Assembly: GCF_001949145.1 (NCBI RefSeq)
Contig: NW_019091370.1
Span: forward strand, 1,876,575-1,938,574
Reading direction: 5' to 3'
Source of the DNA: Acanthaster planci
Lineage: Eukaryota; Echinodermata; Asteroidea; Valvatida; Acanthasteridae
Length of the DNA stretch: 62,000 bases
Positions 52,689 through 62,000 of this stretch are shown here, piece by piece. The notes beneath the pieces are model-generated. The model saw only the letters and a program-made list of their open reading frames with translations, did not search any database and was not told the DNA's origin. The position numbers and the translations under genes are program-made. How positions within the stretch are numbered: position 1 is the stretch's first letter; each line of letters begins with the position of its first letter.

Positions 52689-55600
52689 GTAAGTAGGCCT
52701 ATTAAAATCCAATTTGTAATCGAAATGTGGACACATTGGAAGTGCGTGGGAAATAATATTACCCAGTAATGATATTACCACACAGGCCTGTTCTTTTTTA
52801 GTCTTGTTACATTGGGAAAGAGTTTCATATACGGACGCCACTTTACACCCCGTGCACAAACCCTATGAGACTGGCCCGAAAAAGCATTTTCTACATGTAA
52901 ATAAACAGCTTGTTTTTTTTCCTCCCAAGTTGAACTTTTCTGGACATTCTTGCGGTCGGAGGCTGTTCCATTCATTGCCATGATTGCAGTGCACTCACAA
53001 GTGGTGTAGCTAGGATTTTACTGGGGGAGGGGAGCACAGAGGGCCACCAGCATCCTGTGGGGGCACCAGCTTTCAGTGGCAATGGCACTCACGTCTGGGC
53101 GAAAGGGCAACTCTCCATTCACTTTGTACAGGGATTTTCATGTTTTCCTCTTTTTTTTTTGTTGCAACTTGATAAAAAATAACCATAACCTCTTCTGTAC
53201 ATTGTGGGAGATATTCATCAGGTTCATACGATGATTCATAAACCATAAATAGTGCAATTTTGGTCATATTTGATGTAAAGGAGAAGAGTTTACTCAGTAA
53301 TTCAGATTTTTCCCACTGTAACATTATTTTTGCCCCTTTAAGTTTCGAGGGTGAAATGTAGAACAGCCACCAACTGACCAGTCAGAGAGAAGAATCAAGA
53401 CTCAGTGATGTCATCCTGACCGCGAGAATGTGTTTGCTTTCTGAAGGCTAAGACTTAGAGGTCACTGTAGAGAATAATTTCTGGCATCCGTATATAGAAT
53501 TCATCCCTTACATTTTAAGTTGTTGTACTGTGTTGACAGATTATTTAAATGGATCAAACTTAAATCTGAAACCGGAGAGTAGGCCTAGGTATGATGTACA
53601 CGTATAAACCAAATCGAATAGGCCTAGTCTGGGCCTAAACGGGGGATTGTAAATTTGGGGACCCTATTAAGTATAATAGAAGGGAGGGCTGCATTTTAAA
53701 TTTTGAATTCACCTTGGTCGATGTTGCGACATCATGCCCAATAACTGTAGGGTTGATGTTGTCAAAAAGGGGCAGGGGTTCGAGTTTTAAGAGAAATTAT
53801 GAGGGGAAACTGCGAGTGTTTTAACACAGGACATATGGTGGGATTCAAATTGGCATGGCTGGTTTATCAGTAAAATTGTCACATGTTCTCACAATGCACA
53901 ATTTGAAGTTTCTAAAAAAATAGGGTCAGCTCAATAAAGAGAGTGTTGCCATTGTTTTTTTTTGGGGGGGGGACTTACCAATTTTGCAAGATTAAAATGA
54001 TAAAACTGGGGGGGGATCCCTAAGTGAACAATCTCCCCTAAACATTCCATTGATATCGACATGATTGGTCCCTGCTACAGTTCTTGTGCTAACACCCAGG
54101 TGCCTTATTTTGCTCAAATTTGCTCATTGAAAACATCTGCACGCTCTCTGCTTTATGGCGTACTGCTCAATGATAAGCCGCCAAAGACAGTTTGTTGCAC
54201 GAGAGCAGCAAAAATCTAAACTTCTAGCAACTTTTTTTGTGCTAAAATAGCCGCAACCTGAAACTGTTTGCTCAAGATATCTAGGGTTTTCACTGTAGGG
54301 GGTGAGTGGGAGGAGCTGTTTGTTCATGTGAGTGGGAGGGGACGCACATCCCAGCATTTTCTTAAGAACATTCTGGGTTCACAGTTTGAACAGAAATGCA
54401 CTGAACCATGTCTGAATCTATGCACTGAACCACAACGTTTCCCTGGTATTGCGTTTTTAAACTCTTAGCCGGGAGCACTTCGTAGCTACATGTATCCTGC
54501 TGGACATCATGGCCTTGCTCATGGACATACGCATTATAAAAACACACACAAACATCAAAGAAGCCTCAATAAAATTGCAAAACAAAATTTGAAAATAATG
54601 TCACCTGAAACACAAAGGTTGGTTGTTGTTCAAAGTGCATCGCACAGACCCTGTCAAGTCTCCAGACACAGGTCAGGCAGCCTAACACCTGGCATGGTGT
54701 TAGTTTAAACCATGTTTCGAGAGCAGGGCTGTTTGCACGCTGCTGTTCAATGTGTAATAAAGTGTAGCAAAAGTTTAAATTCCTCAGGACAAAAAGAGCT
54801 TAGTCGAAGGGGAAAAAAAAAAAAAAAGTTGCTTGACTCTCCCGTATGCACACTACCAAGAAGATAAAGGTTCCCTGGTATTGTGCTGGCATTCCATGGG
54901 GCTTTGTGCAAAGCTCGACATCATGCCAAGTTGCATCGTTTCTGAACATGCAAGACCAGTTGGTCCATCACCCGTGGCGTTGTGTACACGAGTACCTCAA
55001 GGACCACTGCATGTACACGTGTGTACTTAACTTCCAGGCTATCCCGCTCTTGCTTTTCATTACAATTGGTGATAGATTGATAGGAAGATAGATAATGGAT
55101 TGATTGAAAAAAGGACGGGTGTCTGGTTCCACTGACTAGCTTAATTTCCAGGTGATTATGGTGGCCTTCAAGGCCGAGTAACAATTCAGATGAATTGTCC
55201 CCCGTGTTGTCACTTCAAAAGTTGCTCTACAACTCGCGCTGAATCTCTTCATGCAAAGCAATCACCATCTCGCATTGTCAGCTCGAAGAAAGACCAAGGC
55301 TAAGCAATGACTTTTCAGCACATTGCAACCCTCTCACATGATTATAAGAAAGGCTCCTTCATGTCTTCTTTACTTCTTTGCAAGGAAGGTCAAATCAAAC
55401 AGTAACAAGGCAAAGGACACACAAAATCTGCAGTAAAAACACAATAGCTTGATACCAACCCTCCACAGATGCTCCATGTTTTGTGACAAGTTGTCACAGT
55501 AGTAATAATAAAAATAATTCATATGTATACCGCGCTTTTCATAACAGGAGTTATATGAAAGCGCTTTAGAGATCAAAATACCATTACTACAAGAAAAGCA

Positions 55601-57462
55601 ACCCCAAAAAATTAACCAATGAAGAAAACACCTGCTTGAATTCCCTCCAAACAAATTAATCATTGTAGAATAACATATAAACAAACCAGACTAGAAAAGT
55701 CAAGATAATTTTTTCAAAAAAGTAAGCTTTAAGATGTCTTTTAAAGGTATCAAAACGGGGTTCAGAACACAAGGAGACCGGAAGAGAATTCCTTAAGAGT
55801 GGAGCACTACCAGGAAAGGCTTCATCACCATAAGCCTTTGTAGTCCTTGGAATAGGCAGAAGGTTCAGTTTTGCTGCACAGTTACAGCACTCTTCACTTA
55901 TTTATTTCAGCCATTTGCAGAAGGGAAAATTTGTAACAGTATTTCTACAGTGTTCTTAACCACATCCCTGCCCCTTTTTTTTTGTTCTTCTCTTCTGGTT
56001 ATTAATAAAATGCACGTCCTGCTCTAACGTCAGGTTCCCCTCCATTTTGGCCACCCCTCCCCCCCTAAATGCCAGATGTTGGGTCTGCCACTGCCTAGCA
56101 TGGAGCGAAATACTTCAAAAGACAATTTTTGTGTAGATTATCCCTTTTCTGAGATCGTCGGACACATCTTCCCTTCGACCTGCCTGTATTTAATTAGATA
56201 AATGACTAGGTAATTTATTGTTTCATCTTACCAAGATAGACACATTTATCGAATTGTCCTCTTTGCAAACTCTTGATTAAAAATAAGACTGTAGAGATAT
56301 TAAATTGTGCACTAGTACGGAACAACTAGTTGAGTAAAAATAAAACTGAAAGAAATAAATAGAAGAGATAAAAAGCTAACAGAAAGAGAAAGATGTGGTC
56401 AAGAGTGAATAGGATCTTTAAAAAATGGATCAGTTGATCATATCTTCTCCTGTCTCACTCGAGCGCCAGGTGCAACTAATGTGTCAGATTTTAGCACAGC
56501 CTTTTTTTTGTGTGTGTCTAAATGACAGAGGAGTCGAGGCGCAAACCAGTTTCGCTCGAGGATCAGATTGTCACCGACAAGCAAGGCCGCCGGCGCTTTC
56601 ATGGAGCCTTCACCGGCGGTTTCTCGGCTGGTTACTTCAACTCGGTGGGTACAAAAGAAGGTGAGTCCCGGCGTTCTGTGGTGCCATGTGGCTCTCAAGG
56701 TCAAATCATCCAGGCGGTGCTTGCCTCTCACCTGTGGTGGATGAGATGAATCGTTCCCGCTCGGTGTCCTCCCCGACCAGACAGAATGTCCTCATAAAAG
56801 ATGCGCGAACAACACACCATCATTCAGTAGCTGTGATCATATCAATGCCAGGGTGTGACTTTTGGGGGGATTTCAGGAATTTTTAACCCAAACTTGTCGA
56901 ATTTCTTTGGAAATGTCATAGTTTGCTGCATTTGGCACTATTGGGGGAAAAAAGCAAGATTCACATCATCGTAGTCATTTTTAAAAGAACTCAAAGCCTT
57001 TTGATAGCCATGTTACTCATTGCTATTCAAATCGTTAAAAGTCACCGTATTTCATTATCGTTACAATCCCTCTGCATGAATGTTTCATTAATTTTTTTGT
57101 CATCCCCCAGCCTCATTTCTGCCAAGTTCCAAGTTCCCCTCCTTGTAGGGAAAAGCTTTCTGGTATTATGCAATGCCTACATCGGTGTTAACCTTCCTCT
57201 CAGTGAAATGATGAACGGGTCACTACATGCTTGTGTCTGCAACTTGTCATTTGGTTGCGTGTAATATATCGCTATTGTTCAGAACTCTGATTCTGTGTAC
57301 AGGATTTTAACTCTAAAGTCCCTGACATGCTTGACTTCTATCGGGTGTTGATTTGATTTCTTTTTGACATTAGGATGGACTCCCTCTGCGTTTGTGTCGT
57401 CCAGAGGCCAGAGGGCAGGTGGTCCATCCAGGCAGAGGGCCGAAGATTTCATGGACGAAGAG
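52619..57462 (+). CDS. GPATCH1: G-patch domain-containing protein 1, N-terminal exons (partial)
   Basis: Three exons join in phase 1 to give an N-terminus with [15 protein letters not shown], a central [18 protein letters not shown] block and [11 protein letters not shown] followed by EDFMDEE. This order is characteristic of GPATCH1, whose N-terminal DUF1604 region holds the [15 protein letters not shown] core. In other species this nuclear protein is found with catalytic-stage spliceosomes and uses its G-patch to stimulate a DEAH helicase. The G-patch domain and all later exons are absent from the window, so the gene presumably continues beyond 62000. The gene is divergent from the hyalin-like gene. 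Confidence 0.88.
52689..56528 (+). other. GPATCH1 intron 1
   Basis: About 3.8 kb without a supported gene. It contains homopolymer runs and, at about 55500-55575, a hairpin with GCGCTTTTCATAAC and its near complement, discussed separately. Confidence 0.6.
55495..55875. repeat. Possible dispersed element with GCGCTTT hairpin
   Basis: The segment 55533-55566 pairs GCGCTTTTCATAAC with GTTATATGAAAGCGC. Similar GCGCTTT/AAAGCGC motifs are common in dispersed repeats of marine invertebrates. No second copy is present in this window, so the extent is a guess. Confidence 0.35.
56529..56660 (+). CDS. GPATCH1: GPATCH1 exon 2 (DUF1604 core)
   Basis: It encodes [17 protein letters not shown], then [18 protein letters not shown] and TKE. 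The acceptor AAATGACAG and donor GTGAGTCCC give 132 bases in phase 1. This is the most conserved stretch of the family. Confidence 0.9.
57374..57462 (+). CDS. GPATCH1: GPATCH1 exon 3
   Basis: It encodes [17 protein letters not shown] to EDFMDEE after the acceptor TGACATTAG. The likely donor is GAG|GTTCGG, which is weak. If unused, the frame runs on for 23 codons without family similarity to a TAA at about 57532. Confidence 0.75.
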
Positions 57463-58351
57463 GTTCGGAACAATTTTACTGATTTGATCACTGCACCAAA
57501 TGACAGGACTCCTGAAGAGCTTGAGTGCGCTTAAATTCCCGGTCTACCAAATCAGCTTGGTGACTTGTTCAGTAAAAGTGATACCTCCACCCGCCGCCCA
57601 TTTTTTTCCTGACCTGCAGATTTAATTTCCGCTCCTATACAAAAACCATTGGGGCTGATGCGCTTGATTGAAAGCACCCTGTCTGCCAAATCTCAGGCAA
57701 AGCTGGGGCTTTTGCCCGAGATCCCTCAAAAGGGGAGTCATTGTGGTCCCTCCAAAGCTCCTCTGTACACAATTGAGACATAGCAGTCTAACACATACAG
57801 AGAAGCACCTGAATAGTGGATGGTATAAGCACTTGTTAAAGGAGCATTGTTAGGGTCATTCGAGTCAGTGCCTCACAAGAGGAGCATACCCCTACTGAAT
57901 GAGACTAGGGGGTTCCTGTGTAACACCCTGGTGGGGCCTTGGACCTTTCTGGGACATGGGCGGGGTAGGGGTTCAAACACAAGGTATCCAAGATCCATAC
58001 GCAGCAAGGTATGAGAAGGAGAGAATCCCCCCTGCTTTGTGTTGGTCATTGTCTCGCAGGAATCTGGGGAATTCCTTTCAGACATCTTGGGGGGGATGTG
58101 TTAAGTAACAATAGTCTGGAATGTGTATAGGGATTGGACATGTTGGCGGGGGTACCCCTCGGTCTCATTTCTTGCTGGGTATAGTTTCAAGTTGACAATG
58201 AACGCGCGTAGTAACTGGTACTGCATGTGCTGTGCGGAGGAGAGTGAATCAAAGTGACCCAGGGACTGATTTGTCCGAGGTTACACTTTGGACAAAATTA
58301 TGCACAAGTCACTTCCATTGAAGTGACAAGGCCAACCTTTGTCAATGGTTA
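57463..58351 (+). other. GPATCH1 intron 3, part upstream of the MFS gene
   Basis: Besides repeat R1 at 57996-58180 I see no gene or RNA. The MFS promoter would lie in the last few hundred bases. Confidence 0.5.
57996..58180. repeat. Dispersed repeat R1, copy 3
   Basis: Same orientation and extent as the copy at 6670, with a deletion of a few bases near 58080. It lies between GPATCH1 exon 3 and the MFS gene. Confidence 0.85.
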
Positions 58352-59887
58352 ATGACGCTCAATTCAGGCCAGATACGTAAAACGACCACGCAGCTATGGT
58401 CTTCCGTAGAAGGAACACACTCTAGCAAGCAGAATACGAGTGGAAAGAAAAAAATCTGCAAGTCGATAGCAAAGAAAATGGACGGCTTCTCAACCGTGTC
58501 TATGGTGGAACCAAGGGAAAAGTGGTTGAGGATCATCACAAGTATTGGTGCTCTGTATCTGGAAGGTTGTTTCTGGGGAGGAATCCAACCTTTGGTGTCT
58601 GAATGGAACTGGGCCATGAGCAACGTCACCTGGGATGGGGCGGAACCTATGACAGCTCGTGGGGAGGACACAGAAATACGGGCAAATTTCACCATCGCTG
58701 CCATTTTTTTCGTAACTGGACTTATGGAGGTCATTATATCACCCATCGCTGGAGCGGCTGCCGACAGGTTTGGGTTTGATGTGGTGATCGTGTTCAGCCT
58801 TTCATGTGGTGTTGTGCAGAGTGTCCTCTTCGGATGCTTCGAAACATCGCCTGTCGTTATTTTAATTTACCGCATGCTCCAAGGAGCATCGAACGCTTCC
58901 TCACAGGCCATCGCCCTGGCTCGAATAAGAGATATATATTCGTTTGGATCGAGAGAATGCACCACCTTCTTCGCCCTGGGCATGAGCAAAACGGCAACAG
59001 GTTATTTTTCGGCGCTTATTGTCGGAGAATTCTATCATTTTATGAAAAATCGAGTGTTCTTTTTGTTCACACCTTTCTGCTTGCTGTTCATTATCGGTGT
59101 ATTGCTGACGTTCAGAACTGCAAATTTCCATTCGAAAGACGAAGACACTCAAGCAAAGCAGAGCGACTGCAAATCCCCTCCAGCAGTGAGATGGAGGGTC
59201 TTCTTAGATGTACAACTTATAATACTGGCTATATGTTGCTTCATTCCAACTCTTGCCTACGCTGCCTTTGAGCCGTCTGTAGCAGTTTGGATGAAATCAG
59301 CATACGGTGCCGGCCCCAAATCCGTAGGCCTCATTCTGGGACTTTGTGGGCTGGTGTCGCTAGTAGCCAGTATTGCAAGCGCCCAGATCTTACATATCTT
59401 GCAGGATCGGTCCTGGATCTTCTTCCTTGGTGCTCTCTTTATGACAGGACTTCCTTTGATACCGATGAACTTCTCACCAGATATCATATCTGCTGGCTTC
59501 ACCATGGGGGCATTTTTTATCAGTTTGTGCGCAGCTCGTTTTGCCCCGCTTGTTATGTGCTCTACCATCGCTGACAGTCGCTATCCCCACGCCTACGGGC
59601 AGGTATTCTCGGTTATAAATGCCAGCTGGGGCACTTCATTCCTAGTCGGACCTCTCCTGGCCCCCTTCATGTTTGGTTCAACCTGTGGTGTTTGCGTCAT
59701 TGGAGCAGCGTGTATGGTGAGTGCTCCACTTTCCATTTTCCTGCGCCATCTCGATTCCAAGCAAGGACCTAATATGCTGGATTGCTGGCCAGGTTATCAA
59801 CGCGAATATAAAATGATGGCCACAAACAATGATTTGCAGTTTACTTATGACATCTCGGAAGAAACTTTGCAACCCGCGGCTAAGTAA
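58352..59887 (+). CDS. Intronless MFS transporter, SLC18/DHA1-like
   Basis: A single 511-codon frame for a 12-helix major facilitator. Numbered from the preferred start at 58478 (MDGFSTVSMVEPREKW, AAAATGG context; 469 residues), MFS motif A is visible as GAAADRFGF at 92-100, a hydrophilic central loop spans about 213-238, and FEPSVAVWM opens helix 7 much like vesicular amine transporters. A luminal sequon NVTW follows helix 1. The 42 residues ahead of 58478 are polar and may be 5' untranslated sequence. It is probably a proton-coupled organic-solute transporter, but the substrate cannot be told. The lack of introns within a GPATCH1 intron suggests retroposition. Confidence 0.85.
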   Translation: MTLNSGQIRKTTTQLWSSVEGTHSSKQNTSGKKKICKSIAKKMDGFSTVSMVEPREKWLRIITSIGALYLEGCFWGGIQPLVSEWNWAMSNVTWDGAEPMTARGEDTEIRANFTIAAIFFVTGLMEVIISPIAGAAADRFGFDVVIVFSLSCGVVQSVLFGCFETSPVVILIYRMLQGASNASSQAIALARIRDIYSFGSRECTTFFALGMSKTATGYFSALIVGEFYHFMKNRVFFLFTPFCLLFIIGVLLTFRTANFHSKDEDTQAKQSDCKSPPAVRWRVFLDVQLIILAICCFIPTLAYAAFEPSVAVWMKSAYGAGPKSVGLILGLCGLVSLVASIASAQILHILQDRSWIFFLGALFMTGLPLIPMNFSPDIISAGFTMGAFFISLCAARFAPLVMCSTIADSRYPHAYGQVFSVINASWGTSFLVGPLLAPFMFGSTCGVCVIGAACMVSAPLSIFLRHLDSKQGPNMLDCWPGYQREYKMMATNNDLQFTYDISEETLQPAAK

Positions 59888-61470
59888 ACCTTTTCGGTCA
59901 ACTTAAACATGCATGACGATAATACCAGGGTTTTCCAAGACATCAGAAAAGTGCACAGAATCCTACAAAGCCTTTTAAATACTTTTTTGGCGAGGGAGGG
60001 CGCGGCCGAGGGGCTCTGAGAACAGTATCACGTGGTTTCCACCCCTCCCTCGCCAGTCATCACATTCCCACTCGCCAATACAGTGGTCCACGGCTAGTCA
60101 CCCTCTGGGGGCCCGCAAATATTCTCCTGGTGCATCACCCGTTTATATTCTACTCAATGAAAGAAATATTTCTTAAAGGTTATTATGATTTATAACATTA
60201 TGTAGTAGTGCCTTGGAATCATAAATACAATTACCGCTTTTTGTTACGGTTATTTCATACTTTGATATTAATACGGCCGTTTCACAATAGTGCGCCACCA
60301 AGAGTTTGCAACGCGTTGGCCAATCACAATGCGCGAATTTGTCGACCCAATGCGCGTTCGGAAAGGGTCGACTAATTTCGCGCGTTGTGATTGGCCAACG
60401 CGTTGCAAACTCTTGGTGGCGCACTATTGTGAATCGCCGGTATTGAGGAAACTGGCAATTTAACGGTGAAAATACTGCAGCTGAAAAAGACCGAAAAGAC
60501 ATTGGAAAACACAGTGTTTCAACTGTTATATGAAGTCCACCTAATGTGCAGTGTGCTTGTCGGTCAATGAGAAACAGCAGATTTCTTTGCTCTGTGATGA
60601 TACCGAGTTCTTTGTAAGTTGAAAATCTACGTTTAGCCTACACACGCTCCACAGTTTACATACCCTGTTGATGAGTTACGTTTGCCTAGCAAGGACGTAT
60701 ATACACTCGCTTGCAGTAATTTGAGTCAGTTTCAAAGGGACATTGTATAATAAGGTTTTATGACTTCATAGTCACGAAGCAAAACTTTACTTACATGATA
60801 TAACAATGACTTGTCATCTCCTTTGTAGCAGTAAAATGGAGAAATTTCAAATTTGGATCGTTAGCTGATGAATTCTTCCATAGGAGCCAAAGCGTGATGT
60901 TATTCAAGGCAGTAACATTATACGAGTCGCACTTTTCTAAATTTTCTTGAAGTAGCTTCTACTTTATACCTGGTTTACATGTTAAACACCTTGCTTGGAC
61001 AATAGCAGTGGCCACTTTTCCTTCAAAACATTGTTTATTGGGGATTTGAAGGATTGATTTTTCAGGCACTGCTCTCGTGCTCCTTTGACAAGGGGTGCCT
61101 TGTGTAACAACCGAAGCCATGTATTCCGATCGCTCTTTGCACGATGCCGCTGTAGGGGTGCACTGAACCAATTTGATAGCAAATTTGATTTTATATTTTT
61201 TAACACGTTAACACGTTAAAGAACAACATTTAGGTAAAGGGTGAAGCATAGATTTACCTTTGTACCCTAACCTATTGACAGACATACATATTATAACATA
61301 GGACAATACAAGACATGAACATGTTTTTGGTATTGATACACATACGGACAAACACTGACAGGCAGGAGATAATACAATGCATCAAAATACAATTCTAGTC
61401 GGTACAGGTGATGTATTCAGAAATTAATACATTTTTCAACTTTAGAGAAAATGTTAATAAAGTGGGTGCT
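59888..61470. other. Non-coding stretch after the MFS gene
   Basis: No supported gene. There is no canonical AATAAA shortly after the MFS stop. It contains the foldback element at 60273-60441. Confidence 0.55.
60273..60441. repeat. Long foldback (MITE-like) element
   Basis: Arms 60281-60348 and 60365-60433 are near-perfect reverse complements (about 68 bases, one indel and few mismatches). Shared blocks include GCGCCACCAAGAGTTTGCAA and ACGCGTTGGCCAATCACAA. The loop is about 16 bases. The ends CGGCCG/CGCCGG pair imperfectly. Confidence 0.85.
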
Positions 61471-62000
61471 GGTTATATAATTTCATTTAGGCTATTACAG
61501 TATTGGACACCGCATTGCACAAGACTACTTTTATGTAATGAAGTTCTATTGGCATCAACATATAATTTCTTTTGAGAGGTACTTCTGGTATGATATGAGT
61601 GAACGTTTGAAATAAGTTTAAAGTATGATTTAAAATACATTGGCAGCTTATCATTCATACATTTATACATAAATTTACCTAACTGATATTTATAAAGGTC
61701 AAATACCTTTAGCACTTTATGTTTAGAGAACAGTGGGGTCGTGTGGTCGTAATATCCAGCATGAGAAATTATTCGGACAGCACGTTTTTGTAAGATGACA
61801 ATTGGTCACAATTAGATAAAGGACCTCCCCATGTCAAAACACAATAATTCAAATACGGTAGCACAAAAGAATTATACAGAGTTAACAGAATATTAAATGG
61901 GAGAAAAGACTTTAAACGGTTCATTATACTAATACATTTTGATACTTTACTCGAGACTACACTTATATGACTCTTCCAAGATAAGTGCTCATTTATATTT
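61470..62000 (-). pseudogene. Non-LTR retrotransposon reverse transcriptase, C-terminal fragment
   Basis: Reading the minus strand from the edge gives WKSHISVVSSKVSK, then LPYLNYCVLTWGGP, a frame change near 61790 into RAVRIISHAGYYDHT, then KVFDLYKYQLGKFMYK and HSYHTRS. This order is the C-terminal (thumb and downstream) part of jockey/CR1/L2-type reverse transcriptases. At least one frameshift and missing upstream parts make it a decayed copy continuing outside the window. Confidence 0.8.

Noticed and set aside
58352-58477. The first 42 codons of the MFS frame as part of the protein
   Set aside because: Polar, without membrane-transporter similarity. The ATG at 58478 has a better context and starts the recognisable N-terminus. 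Kept only as a possible extension.

Overview
The window is animal nuclear DNA: long introns with GT/AG borders, phase-matched domain exons, foldback transposon-like repeats and a decayed non-LTR retrotransposon. The very large number of hyalin (HYR) modules points to an invertebrate deuterostome, most likely an echinoderm. Amphioxus and hemichordates are not excluded, and the species cannot be read from the sequence.

Region 1-9219 has no gene I can support. It holds dispersed repeats, G/C homopolymers and a Z-DNA-prone tract.

Region 9220-49543, minus strand, is one giant gene that I could trace completely: 54 coding exons, 11,847 coding bases including the stop, about 3,948 residues. Order: signal peptide; EGF; CUB; 26 HYR modules; 10 EGF modules; 11 HYR modules; a half-EGF; a 42-base exon with a furin-type RRRR-D site; two EGF modules; one transmembrane helix; a 22-residue cytoplasmic tail. 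Every intron is phase 1 and nearly every exon is exactly one module, so the gene grew by exon duplication. The HYR exons form an alternating A/B array (exons 8-24) built from four-exon units, and a second array (exons 41-49) built from a different four-exon unit. The likely product is a furin-processed, membrane-anchored hyalin-like adhesion or extracellular-matrix protein.

Region 49544-52618 lies between divergent genes. From 52619 on the plus strand come the first three coding exons of GPATCH1 (G-patch domain-containing protein 1, a spliceosome-associated factor). Its later exons are not in the window.

Region 58352-59887, plus strand, is an intronless major facilitator transporter (SLC18/DHA1-like), apparently inside the next GPATCH1 intron. 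The right end holds a long foldback element (about 60273-60441) and, from about 61470 to the edge on the minus strand, the C-terminal part of a decayed non-LTR reverse transcriptase.

Exon borders were set by hand from GT/AG sites and checked by requiring every internal exon to be a multiple of three in one continuous phase. No transcript data or database search was available.
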